A stretch of 64,000 nucleotides of DNA, from positions 53,567,025-53,631,024 of the forward strand of contig OX344763.1 of NCBI GenBank assembly GCA_947034895.1. Reading direction: 5' to 3'. Numbering within the stretch: the first letter of the stretch is position 1; every line of letters begins with the position of its first letter. Position numbers and translations under genes: made by a program. The stretch comes from Rhytidiadelphus loreus (taxonomy: Eukaryota > Streptophyta > Bryopsida > Hypnales > Hylocomiaceae). Below are positions 1 through 11,813 of the stretch, one piece after another. The notes under the pieces were generated by a model. That model did not search any database, was not told the DNA's origin, and was given only the letters and a program-made list of their open reading frames with translations.

Positions 1-3000
1 TGAAAATACAGCGCAAGGTTCGTTCGTCAATTTCTAATTCAACGTCCAAGGTCATTCAATGTGACCACCAAATGAATATTTCTTTGGATATTTGGATTTA
101 AGAAGAATTGTTACTTGCACCACTTGTTTGCACATTTTTTTTCACTTCAATTTCATGACTTCTAATTTTCTATAAGATGAAAATACAGCGCAAGGTTCGT
201 TCGTCAATTTCTGATTCAACGTCCAAGGTCATTCAATGTGACCACCAAATGAATATTTCTTTGGATATTTGGATTTAAGAAGAATTGTTACTTGCACCAC
301 TTGTTTGCACATTTTTTTTCACTTGAATTTCATGACTTCTAATTTTCTATAAGATGAAAATACAGCGCAAGGTTCGTGCATCATTTTCTAATTCAACGTC
401 CAAGGTCATTCAATGTGACCACCAAATGAATATTTCTTTGGATATTTGGATTTAAGAAGAATTGTTACTTGCACCACTTGTTTGCACATTTTTTTTCACT
501 TGAATTTCATGAGTTCTAATTTTCTATAACATGAAAATACAGCGCAAGGTTCGTTCGTCAATTTCTAATTCAACGTCCAAGGTCATTCAATGTGACCACC
601 AAATGAATATTTCTTTGGATATTTGGATTTAAGAAGAATTGTTACTTGCACCACTTGTTTGCACATTTTTTTTCACTTGAATGTCATGACTTCTAATTTT
701 CTATAAGATGAAAATACAGCGCAAGGTTCGTTCGTCAATTTCTAATTCAACGTCCAAGGTCATTCAATGTGACCACCAAATGAATATTTCTTTGGATATT
801 TGGATTTAAGAAGAATTGTTACTTGCACCACTTGTTTGTACATTCTTTTTCACTTGAATTTCATGACTTCTAATTTTCTATAACGTGAAAATACAGCGCA
901 AGGTTCGTTCGTCAATTTCTAATTCAACGTCCAAGGTCATTCAATGTGACCACCAAATGAATATTTCTTTGGATATTTGGATTTAAGAAGAATTGTTACT
1001 TGCACCACTTGTTTGCACATTTTTTTTCACTTGAATTTCATGACTTCTAATTTTCTATAAGATGAAAATACAGCGCAAGGTTCGTTCGTCAATTTCTGAT
1101 TCAACGTCCAAGGTCATTCAATGTGACCACCAAATGAATATTTCTTTGGATATTTGGATTTAAGAAGAATTGCAACTTGCACCACCTGTTTGCACATTTT
1201 TTTTCACTTGAATTTCATGACTTCTAATTTTCTATAAGATGAAAATACAGCGCAAGGTTCGTGCATCATTTTCTAATTCAACGTCCAAGGTCATTCAATG
1301 TGACCACCAAATGAATATTTCTTTGGATATTTGGATTTAAGAAGAATTGTTACTTGCACCACTTGTTTGCACATTTTTTTTCACTTGAATTTCATGACTT
1401 CTAATTTTCTATAAGATGAAAATACAGCGCAAGGTTCGTTCATCAATTTCTAATTCAACGTCCAAGGTCATTCAATGTGACCACCAAATGAATATTTCTT
1501 TGGATATTTGGATTTAAGAAGAATTGTTACTTGCACCACTTGTTTGCACATTCTTTTTCACTTGAATTTCATGAGTTCTAATTTTCTCTAACATGAAAAT
1601 ACAGCGCAAGGTTCGTTCGTCAATTTCTAATTCAACGTCCAAGGTCATTCAATGTGACCACCAAATGAATATTTCTTTGGATATTTGGATTTAAGAAGAA
1701 TTGTTACTTGCACCACTTGTTTGCACATTCTTTTTCACTTGAATTTCATGAGTTCTAATTTTCTATAACATGAAAATACAGCGCAAGGTTCGTTCGTCAA
1801 TTTCTAATTCAACGTCCAAGGTCATTCAATGTGACCACCAAATGAATATTTCTTTGGATATTTGGATTTAAGAAGAATTGTTACTTGCACCACTTGTTTG
1901 CACATTTTTTTTCACTTGAATTTCATGACTTCTAATTTTCTATAACATGAAAATACAGCGCAAGGTTCGTTCGTCAATTTCTGATTCAACGTCCAAGGTC
2001 ATTCAATGTGACCACCAAATGAATATTTCTTTGGATATTTGGATTTAAGAAGAATTGTTACTTGCACCACTTGTTTGCACATTTTTTTTCACTTGAATTT
2101 CATGACTTCTAATTTTCTATAAGATGAAAATACAGCGCAAGGTTCGTGCATCATTTTCTAATTCAACGTCCAAGGTCATTCAATGTGACCACCAAATGAA
2201 TATTTCTTTGGATATTTGGATTTAAGAAGAATTGTTACTTGCACCACTTGTTTGCACATTTTTTTTCACTTGAATTTCATGAGTTCTAATTTTCTATAAC
2301 ATGAAAATACAGCGCAAGGTTCGTTCGTCAATTTCTAATTCAACGTCCAAGGTCATTCAATGTGACCACCAAATGAATATTTCTTTGGATATTTGGATTT
2401 AAGAAGAATTGTTACTTGCACCACTTGTTTGCACATTTTTTTTCACTTGAATTTCATGACTTCTAATTTTCTATAAGATGAAAATACAGCGCAAGGTTCG
2501 TTCGTCAATTTCTGATTCAACGTCCAAGGTCATTCAATGTGACCACCAAATGAATATTTCTTTGGATATTTGGATTTAAGAAGAATTGTTACTTGCACCA
2601 CTTGTTTGCACATTTTTTTTCACTTGAATTTCATGAGTTCTAATTTTCTATAACATGAAAATACAGCGCAAGGTTCGTTCGTCAATTTCTAATTCAACGT
2701 CCAAGGTCATTCAATGTGACCACCAAATGAATATTTCTTTGGATATTTGGATTTAAGAAGAATTGTTACTTGCACCACTTGTTTGCACATTTTTTTTCAC
2801 TTGAATTTCATGACTTCTAATTTTCTATAAGATGAAAATACAGCGCAAGGTTCGTTCGTCAATTTCTGATTCAACGTCCAAGGTCATTCAATGTGACCAC
2901 CAAATGAATATTTCTTTGGATATTTGGATTTAAGAAGAATTGTTACTTGCACCACTTGTTTGCACATTTTTTTTCACTTGAATTTCATGACTTCTAATTT

Positions 3001-3186
3001 TCTATAAGATGAAAATACAGCGCAAGGTTCGTGCATCATTTTCTAATTCAACGTCCAAGGTCATTCAATGTGACCACCAAATGAATATTTCTTTGGATAT
3101 TTGGATTTAAGAAGAATTGTTACTTGCACCACTTGTTTGCACATTCTTCTTCACTTGAATTTCATGACTTCTAATTTTCTATAAGA
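1..3186. repeat. Five-monomer (885-bp) higher-order repeat
   Basis: Eighteen monomers in which a marked pair recurs every fifth copy. The first member has G at position 36 (TCTGATTC) and starts at 178, 1063, 1948 and 2833. The second has GCATCATT and starts at 355, 1240, 2125 and 3010. The GCATCATT motif itself lies at 378, 1263, 2148 and 3033, exactly 885 bp apart each time. Other variants within the period are not fully conserved (one extra G36 monomer at 2479, private changes at 709 and 1063), so this is a degenerate higher-order repeat. T at position 137 (a run of eight T before CAC) dominates here, unlike most of the window. The period may continue to the left of the window. Confidence 0.85.
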
Positions 3187-3362
3187 TGAAAATACAGCGC
3201 AACGTTCGTGCATCAATTTCTAATTCAACGTCCAAGGTCATTCAATGTGACACCAAATGAATATTTCTTTGGATATTTGGATTTCAGAAGAATTGCAACT
3301 TGCACCACCTGTTTGCACATTTTTTTTCACTTGAATTTCATGACTTCTAATTTTCTATAACA
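3187..3362. repeat. 176-bp monomer with a one-base deletion
   Basis: One C is missing from the conserved GTGACCACC stretch (it reads GTGACACC near 3248-3255). This is the only indel I see inside the otherwise invariant core at positions 41-121. The copy also has CAACGTTCG, GATTTCAG and TTGCAACTTG, and belongs to the diverged pocket. Confidence 0.9.
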
Positions 3363-3893
3363 TGAAAATACAGCGCAAGGTTCGTGCAACAATTTCTAAT
3401 TTAACGTTCAAGGTCATTCAATGTCACCGCCAAATTAATATTTCTTTGGATATTTGGATTTAAGAAGAATTGCTACTTGCACCACATGATTGCACATTCT
3501 TTTTCACTTGAATTTCATGAGTTCCAATTTTCTAGGACATGAAAGTTCAACGCAAGGTTCGTGCGTCAATCTCTAATTTAAAGTTCAAGTTCATTTAATG
3601 TGACCACCAAATGAATATTTCTTTGGATATTTGGATTTAAGAAGAATTGTTACTTGCACCACTTGTTTGCACATTCTTTTTCACTTGAATTTCATGAGTT
3701 CTAATTTTCTATAAGATGAAAATACAGCGCAATGTTCGTGCATCAATTTCCAATTTAACGTCCAAGGTTATTAAATAATACCACCAAATGAATATTTCTT
3801 TGGATATTTGGATTTAAGAAGAATTGTTACTTGCACCACTTGTTTGCACATTCTTTTTCACTTGAATTTCATGACTTCTAATTTTCTATAACA
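3187..3893. repeat. Pocket of four diverged monomers
   Basis: Four neighbouring copies (3187, 3363, 3540, 3717) carry many more private substitutions than those around them. The copy at 3363 has about twelve differences from a type A consensus, including TTTAACGTTC, GTCACCGCC, AAATTAATA, CACATGATTGC and CTAGGACA. The copy at 3540 has about ten, including AAAGTTCAACGC and TTTAAAGTTCAAGTTC. Copies 3363, 3540 and 3717 share ATTTAA where other monomers read ATTCAA, so they have a common history. The first copy is also 1 bp short. Such pockets are expected where homogenisation has not reached recently; here the pocket separates the 885-bp domain on its left from the mosaic domain on its right. Confidence 0.9.
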
Positions 3894-4601
3894 TGAAAAT
3901 ACAGCGCAAGGTTCGTTCGTCAATTTCTAATTCAACGTCCAAGGTCATTCAATGTGACCACCAAATGAATATTTCTTTGGATATTTGGATTTAAGAAGAA
4001 TTGTTACTTGCACCACTTGTTTGCACATTTTTTTTCACTTGAATTTCATGACTTCTAATTTTCTATAAGATGAAAATACAGCGCAAGGGTCGTTCGTCAA
4101 TTTCTAATTCAACGTCCAAGGTCATTCAATGTGACCACCAAATGAATATTTCTTTGGATATTTGGATTTAAGAAGAATTGTTACTTGCACCACTTGTTTG
4201 CACATTTTTTTTCACTTGAATTTCATGACTTCTAATTTTCTATAAGATGAAAATACAGCGCAAGGTTCGTGCATCAATTTCTGATTCAACGTCCAAGGTC
4301 ATTCAATGTGACCACCAAATGAATATTTCTTTGGATATTTGGATTTAAGAAGAATTGTTACTTGCACCACTTGTTTGCACATTCTTTTTCACTTGAATTT
4401 CATGAGTTCTAATTTTCTATAACATGAAAATACAGCGCAAGGGTCGTTCGTCAATTTCTAATTCAACGTCCAAGGTCATTCAATGTGACCACCAAATGAA
4501 TATTTCTTTGGATATTTGGATTTAAGAAGAATTGGTACTTGCACCACTTCTTTGCACATTTTTTTTCACTTGAATTTCATGAGTTCTAATTTTCTATAGG
4601 A

Positions 4602-4777
4602 TGAAAATACAGCGCAAGGTTCGTTCGTCAATTTCTAATTCAACGTCCAAGGTCATTCAATGTGACCACCAAATGAATATTTCTTTGGATATTTGGATTT
4701 AAGAAGAATTGTTACTTGCACCACTTCTTTGCACATTCTTTTCACTTGAATTTCATGAGTTCTAATTTTCTATAACA
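4602..4777. repeat. 176-bp monomer, deletion in the T run
   Basis: The T run after CACATTC is one base shorter (CACATTCTTTTCAC). The same deletion, with the same CTATAGGATG junction before it and GGGTCG after it, is found in the monomer at 14,867. The two are therefore copies of one event, not independent losses. Confidence 0.9.
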
Positions 4778-4954
4778 TGAAAATACAGCGCAAGGGTCGT
4801 TCGTCAATTTCTAATTCAACGTCCAAGGTCATTCAATGTGACCACCAAATGAATATTTCTTTGGATATTTGGATTTAAGAAGAATTGTTACTTGCACCAC
4901 TTGTTTGCACATTCTTTTTCACTTGAATTTCATGACTTCTAATTTTCTATAAGA

Positions 4955-6016
4955 TGAAAATACAGCGCAAGGTTCGTGCATCAATTTCTAATTCAACGTC
5001 CAAGGTCATTCAATGTGACCACCAAATGAATATTTCTTTGGATATTTGGATTTAAGAAGAATTGTTACTTGCACCACTTGTTTGCACATTCTTTTTCACT
5101 TGAATTTCATGAGTTCTAATTTTCTATAACATGAAAATACAGCGCAAGGTTCGTTCGTCAATTTCTAATTCAACGTCCAAGGTCATTCAATGTGACCACC
5201 AAATGAATATTTCTTTGGATATTTGGATTTAAGAAGAATTGTTACTTGCACCACTTGTTTGCACATTCTTTTTCACTTGAATTTCATGACTTCTAATTTT
5301 CTATAAGATGAAAATACAGCGCAAGGTTCGTGCATCAATTTCTAATTCAACGTCCAAGGTCATTCAATGTGACCACCAAATGAATATTTCTTTGGATATT
5401 TGGATTTAAGAAGAATTGTTACTTGCACCACTTGTTTGCACATTCTTTTTCACTTGAATTTCATGAGTTCTAATTTTCTATAACATGAAAATACAGCGCA
5501 AGGTTCGTTCGTCAATTTCTAATTCAACGTCCAAGGTCATTCAATGTGACCACCAAATGAATATTTCTTTGGATATTTGGATTTAAGAAGAATTGTTACT
5601 TGCACCACTTGTTTGCACATTTTTTTTCACTTGAATTTCATGACTTCTAATTTTCTATAAGATGAAAATACAGCGCAAGGTTCGTGCATCAATTTCTAAT
5701 TCAACGTCCAAGGTCATTCAATGTGACCACCAAATGAATATTTCTTTGGATATTTGGATTTAAGAAGAATTGTTACTTGCACCACTTGTTTGCACATTCT
5801 TTTTCACTTGAATTTCATGAGTTCTAATTTTCTATAACATGAAAATACAGCGCAAGGTTCGTTCGTCAATTTCTAATTCAACGTCCAAGGTCATTCAATG
5901 TGACCACCAAATGAATATTTCTTTGGATATTTGGATTTAAGAAGAATTGTTACTTGCACCACTTGTTTGCACATTCTTTTTCACTTGAATTTCATGAGTT
6001 CTAATTTTCTATAACA
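4955..6016. repeat. Alternating A/B dimers (354-bp unit, three copies)
   Basis: Type A monomers (AAGATG junction, GTGCATCAA) start at 4955, 5309 and 5663. Type B monomers (AACATG junction, GTTCGTCAA) start at 5132, 5486 and 5840. Strict alternation gives a 354-bp dimer. The same A/B alternation recurs at 7610-8317 and around 15,220-16,100 inside copied blocks, and is seen in shorter stretches elsewhere. It is the commonest short-range order in the array but never extends over the whole window. Confidence 0.8.
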
Positions 6017-6316
6017 TGAAAATACAGCGCAAGGTTCGTTCGTCAATTTCTGATTCAACGTCCAAGGTCATTCAATGTGACCACCAAATGAATATTTCTT
6101 TGGATATTTGGATTTAAGAAGAATTGTTACTTGCACCACTTGTTTGCACATTCTTTTTCACTTGAATTTCATGACTTCTAATTTTATAAAACATCAAAAT
6201 ACAGCGCAAGGGTCGTTCGTCAATTTCTAATTCAACGTCCAAGGTCATTCAATGTGACCACCAAATGAATATTTCTTTGGATATTTGGATTTAAGAAGAA
6301 TTGTTACTTGCACCAC
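5165..6316. repeat. Block repeated at 7466-8617 (13 monomers away)
   Basis: The A-B-A-B run, the B monomer with G36 and the following TTATAAAACATC/GGGTCG monomer recur 2301 bp downstream (13 x 177). CATC of the type D junction is at 6192 and 8493. After the D monomer the two copies diverge in marker order: 6371 is type A with G36, while 8672 has AAGATG with GTTCGTC. This places the edge near 6316 and 8617. Confidence 0.75.
6188..6200. repeat. Type D junction (TATAAAACATC), first of five
   Basis: In five monomers the junction reads ATAAAACATC or TAAAACATC instead of CTATAACATG. CATC lies at 6192, 6546, 8493, 16,457 and about 19,290. The first four have TTATAAAACATC followed by GGGTCGTTCGTC; the fifth has TCTAAAACATC followed by GGGTCGTTCCTC and looks like a mix of types C and D. 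The spacings 354, 1947, 7964 and 2833 bp are multiples of 177 allowing for the 14,867 deletion and reading precision at the last site. Confidence 0.85.
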
Positions 6317-8479
6317 TTGTTTGCACATTTTTTTTCACTTGAATTTCATGACTTCTAATTTTCTATAAGATGAAAATACAGCGCAAGGTTCGTGCATCAA
6401 TTTCTGATTCAACGTCCAAGGTCATTCAATGTGACCACCAAATGAATATTTCTTTGGATATTTGGATTTAAGAAGAATTGTTACTTGCACCACTTGTTTG
6501 CACATTCTTTTTCACTTGAATTTCATGACTTCTAATTTTATAAAACATCAAAATACAGCGCAAGGGTCGTTCGTCAATTTCTAATTCAACGTCCAAGGTC
6601 ATTCAATGTGACCACCAAATGAATATTTCTTTGGATATTTGGATTTAAGAAGAATTGTTACTTGCACCACTTGTTTGCACATTTTTTTTCACTTGAATTT
6701 CATGACTTCTAATTTTCTATAAGATGAAAATACAGCGCAAGGTTCGTGCATCATTTTCTAATTCAACGTCCAAGGTCATTCAATGTGACCACCAAATGAA
6801 TATTTCTTTGGATATTTGGATTTAAGAAGAATTGTTACTTGCACCACTTGTTTGCACATTCTTTTTCACTTGAATTTCATGAGTTCTAATTTTCTATAAC
6901 ATGAAAATACAGCGCAAGGTTCGTTCGTCAATTTCTAATTCAACGTCCAAGGTCATTCAATGTGACCACCAAATGAATATTTCTTTGGATATTTGGATTT
7001 AAGAAGAATTGTTACTTGCACCACTTGTTTGCACATTTTTTTTCACTTGAATTTCATGACTTCTAATTTTCTATAAGATGAAAATACAGCGCAAGGTTCG
7101 TGCATCAATTTCTGATTCAACGTCCAAGGTCATTCAATGTGACCACCAAATGAATATTTCTTTGGATATTTGGATTTAAGAAGAATTGTTACTTGCACCA
7201 CTTGTTTGCACATTCTTTTTCACTTGAATTTCATGAGTTCTAATTTTCTATAACATGAAAATACAGCGCAAGGGTCGTTCGTCAATTTCTAATTCAACGT
7301 CCAAGGTCATTCAATGTGACCACCAAATGAATATTTCTTTGGATATTTGGATTTAAGAAGAATTGTTACTTGCACCACTTGTTTGCACATTCTTTTTCAC
7401 TTGAATTTCATGAGTTCTAATTTTCTATAACATGAAAATACAGCGCAAGGTTCGTTCGTGAATTTCTAATTCAACGTCCAAGGTCATTCAATGTGACCAC
7501 CAAATGAATATTTCTTTGGATATTTGGATTTAAGAAGAATTGTTACTTGCACCACTTGTTTGCACATTCTTTTTCACTTGAATTTCATGACTTCTAATTT
7601 TCTATAAGATGAAAATACAGCGCAAGGTTCGTGCATCAATTTCTAATTCAACGTCCAAGGTCATTCAATGTGACCACCAAATGAATATTTCTTTGGATAT
7701 TTGGATTTAAGAAGAATTGTTACTTGCACCACTTGTTTGCACATTCTTTTTCACTTGAATTTCATGAGTTCTAATTTTCTATAACATGAAAATACAGCGC
7801 AAGGTTCGTTCGTCAATTTCTAATTCAACGTCCAAGGTCATTCAATGTGACCACCAAATGAATATTTCTTTGGATATTTGGATTTAAGAAGAATTGTTAC
7901 TTGCACCACTTGTTTGCACATTTTTTTTCACTTGAATTTCATGACTTCTAATTTTCTATAAGATGAAAATACAGCGCAAGGTTCGTGCATCAATTTCTAA
8001 TTCAACGTCCAAGGTCATTCAATGTGACCACCAAATGAATATTTCTTTGGATATTTGGATTTAAGAAGAATTGTTACTTGCACCACTTGTTTGCACATTC
8101 TTTTTCACTTGAATTTCATGAGTTCTAATTTTCTATAACATGAAAATACAGCGCAAGGTTCGTTCGTCAATTTCTAATTCAACGTCCAAGGTCATTCAAT
8201 GTGACCACCAAATGAATATTTCTTTGGATATTTGGATTTAAGAAGAATTGTTACTTGCACCACTTGTTTGCACATTCTTTTTCACTTGAATTTCATGAGT
8301 TCTAATTTTCTATAACATGAAAATACAGCGCAAGGTTCGTTCGTCAATTTCTGATTCAACGTCCAAGGTCATTCAATGTGACCACCAAATGAATATTTCT
8401 TTGGATATTTGGATTTAAGAAGAATTGTTACTTGCACCACTTGTTTGCACATTCTTTTTCACTTGAATTTCATGACTTC

Positions 8480-10570
8480 TAATTTTATAAAACATCAAAA
8501 TACAGCGCAAGGGTCGTTCGTCAATTTCTAATTCAACGTCCAAGGTCATTCAATGTGACCACCAAATGAATATTTCTTTGGATATTTGGATTTAAGAAGA
8601 ATTGTTACTTGCACCACTTGTTTGCACATTCTTTTTCACTTGAATTTCATGACTTCTAATTTTCTATAAGATGAAAATACAGCGCAAGGTTCGTTCGTCA
8701 ATTTCTAATTCAACGTCCAAGGTCATTCAATGTGACCACCAAATGAATATTTCTTTGGATATTTGGATTTAAGAAGAATTGTTACTTGCACCACTTGTTT
8801 GCACATTCTTTTTCACTTGAATTTCATGAGTTCTAATTTTCTATAACATGAAAATACAGCGCAAGGTTCGTTCGTCAATTTCTAATTCAACGTCCAAGGT
8901 CATTCAATGTGACCACCAAATGAATATTTCTTTGGATATTTGGATTTAAGAAGAATTGTTACTTGCACCACTTGTTTGCACATTCTTTTTCACTTGAATT
9001 TCATGACTTCTAATTTTCTATAAGATGAAAATACAGCGCAAGGTTCGTGCATCAATTTCTAATTCAACGTCCAAGGTCATTCAATGTGACCACCAAATGA
9101 ATATTTCTTTGGATATTTGGATTTAAGAAGAATTGTTACTTGCACCACTTGTTTGCACATTTTTTTTCACTTGAATTTCATGAGTTCTAATTTTCTATAA
9201 CATGAAAATACAGCGCAAGGTTCGTTCGTCAATTTCTGATTCAACGTCCAAGGTCATTCAATGTGACCACCAAATGAATATTTCTTTGGATATTTGGATT
9301 TAAGAAGAATTGTTACTTGCACCACTTCTTTGCACATTATTTTTCACTTGAATTTCATGACTTCTAATTTTCTATAAGATGAAAATACAGCGCAAGGTTC
9401 GTGCATCAATTTCTGATTCAACGTCCAAGGTCATTCAATGTGACCACCAAATGAATATTTCTTTGGATATTTGGATTTAAGAAGAATTGTTACTTGCACC
9501 ACTTGTTTGCACATTCTTTTTCACTTGAATTTCATGAGTTCTAATTTTCTAAAACATGAAAATACAGCGCAAGGGTCGTTCCTCAATTTCTAATTCAACG
9601 TCCAAGGTCATTCAATGTGACCACCAAATGAATATTTCTTTGGATATTTGGATTTAAGAAGAATTGTTACTTGCACCACTTGTTTGCACATTTTTCTTCA
9701 CTTGAATTTCATGACTTCTAATTTTCTATAACATGAAAATACAGCGCAAGGTTCGTGCATCAATTTCTAATTCAACGTCCAAGGTCATTCATTGTGACCA
9801 CCAAATGAATATTTCTTTGGATATTTGGATTTAAGAAGAATTGTTACTTGCACCACTTGTTTGCACATTCTTTTTCACTTGAATTTCATGAGTTCTAATT
9901 TTCTATAACATGAAAATACAGCGCAAGGTTCGTTCGTGAATTTCTAATTCAACGTCCAAGGTCATTCAATGTGACCACCAAATGAATATTTCTTTGGATA
10001 TTTGGATTTAAGAAGAATTGTTACTTGCACCACTTGTTTGCACATTTTTTTTCACTTGAATTTCATGACTTCTAATTTTCTATAAGATGAAAATACAGCG
10101 CAAGGTTCGTGCATCAATTTCTAATTCAACGTCCAAGGTCATTCAATGTGACCACCAAATGAATATTTCTTTGGATATTTGGATTTAAGAAGAATTGTTA
10201 CTTGCACCACTTGTTTGCACATTCTTTTTCACTTGAATTTCATGAGTTCTAATTTTCTATAACATGAAAATACAGCGCAAGGTTCGTTCGTCAATTTCTA
10301 ATTCAACGTCCAAGGTCATTCAATGTGACCACCAAATGAATATTTCTTTGGATATTTGGATTTAAGAAGAATTGTTACTTGCACCACCTGTTTGCACATT
10401 CTTTTTCACTTGAATTTCATGACTTCTAATTTTCTATAAGATGAAAATACAGCGCAAGGTTCGTGCATCAATTTCTAATTCAACGTCCAAGGTCATTCAA
10501 TGTGACCGCCAAATGAATATTTCTTTGGATATTTGGATTTAAGAAGAATTGTTACTTGCACCACTTGTTT
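8480..10570. repeat. Block copied at 16,444-18,534 (45 monomers away)
   Basis: About twelve monomers recur at an offset of 7964 bp (45 x 177 minus 1, the missing base being the deletion at 14,867). Markers in order are the D junction (8493 and 16,457), CTTCTTTGCACATTATTTTTC (TGCACATTA at 9331 and 17,295), a type A with G36, type C, CACATTTTTCTTCAC, CATTCATTGTG (ATTGTG at 9791 and 17,755), GTTCGTGAA, and CACCTGTTTGC. Few substitutions separate the two copies (for example G36 at 9231 but A36 at the matching 17,195 monomer), so the copying is fairly recent. Confidence 0.85.
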
Positions 10571-11813
10571 GCACATTCTTTTTCACTTGAATTTCATGAG
10601 TTCTAATTTTCTATAACTTGAAAATACAGCGCAAGGTTCGTTCGTCAATTTCTAATTCAACGTCCAAGGTCATTCAATGTGACCACCAAATGAATATTTC
10701 TTTGGATATTTGGATTTAAGAAGAATTGTTACTTGCACCACTTGTTTGCACATTCTTTTTCACTTGAATTTCATGAGTTCTAATTTTCTATAACTTGAAA
10801 ATACAGCGCAAGGTTCGTTCGTCAATTTCTAATTCAACGTCCAAGGTCATTCAATGTGACCACCAAATGAATATTTCTTTGGATATTTGGATTTAAGAAG
10901 AATTGTTACTTGCACCACTTGTTTGCACATTCTTTTTCACTTGAATTTCATGAGTTCTAATTTTCTATAACTTGAAAATACAGCGCAAGGTTCGTTCGTC
11001 AATTTCTAATTCAACGTCCAAGGTCATTCAATGTGACCACCAAATGAATATTTCTTTGGATATTTGGATTTAAGAAGAATTGTTACTTGCACCACTTGTT
11101 TGCACATTTTTTTTCACTTGAATTTCATGACTTCTAATTTTCTATAAGATGAAAATACAGCGCAAGGGTCGTTCCTCAATTTCTAATTCAACGTCCAAGG
11201 TCATTCAATGTGACCACCAAATGAATATTTCTTTGGATATTTGGATTTAAGAAGAATTGTTACTTGCACCACTTGTTTGCACATTCTTTTTCACTTGAAT
11301 TTCATGACTTCTAATTTTCTATAACATGAAAATACAGCGCAAGGTTCGTTCGTCAATTTCTGATTCAACGTCCAAGGTCATTCAATGTGACCACCAAATG
11401 AATATTTCTTTGGATATTTGGATTTAAGAAGAATTGTTACTTGCACCACTTGTTTGCACATTTTTTTTCACTTGAATTTCATGAGTTCTAATTTTCTCTA
11501 ACATGAAAATACAGCGCAAGGTTCGTTCGTCAATTTCTAATTCAACGTCCAAGGTCATTCAATGTGACCACCAAATGAATATTTCTTTGGATATTTGGAT
11601 TTAAGAAGAATTGTTACTTGCACCACTTGTTTGCACATTCTTTTTCACTTGAATTTCATGACTTCTAATTTTCTATAAGATGAAAATACAGCGCAAGGTT
11701 CGTGCATCAATTTCTAATTCAACGTCCAAGGTCATTCAATGTGACCACCAAATGAATATTTCTTTGGATATTTGGATTTAAGAAGAATTGTTACTTGCAC
11801 CACTTGTTTGCAC
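9690..11813. repeat. 12-monomer tandem duplication, unit 1
   Basis: This 2124-bp segment is followed directly by a second copy at 11,814-13,937. Shared markers 2124 bp apart include CACATTTTTCTTCAC (9687 and 11,811), CATTCATTGTG (ATTGTG at 9791 and 11,915), CACCTGTTTGC, three or four AACTTG junctions in succession (10,617 onward and 12,741 onward), an AAGATG/GGGTCGTTCCTC monomer (11,150 and 13,274) and a CTCTAACATG junction (about 11,500 and 13,624). Private differences are few: GACCGCC near 10,507 only in unit 1, GACTT instead of GAGTT near 13,077 only in unit 2. Confidence 0.9.

Larger units (their letters stand above)
4110..6316. repeat. Block copied at 14,375-16,581 (58 monomers away)
   Basis: About twelve consecutive monomers repeat their variant pattern 10,265 bp downstream, which is 58 x 177 minus 1. 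Shared markers in order are GCATCAATTTCTGATTC (4271), GGGTCG, TGGTACTTGCACCACTTCTTTGC, CTATAGGATG (4599 and 14,864), the 1-bp deletion (4602 and 14,867 monomers), alternating A and B types, and the TTATAAAACATC junction (CATC at 6192 and 16,457). The copies differ at a few sites, for example the monomers at 5840 and 16,105. The missing base in the offset is explained by the deletion monomer at 4602. Confidence 0.8.
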
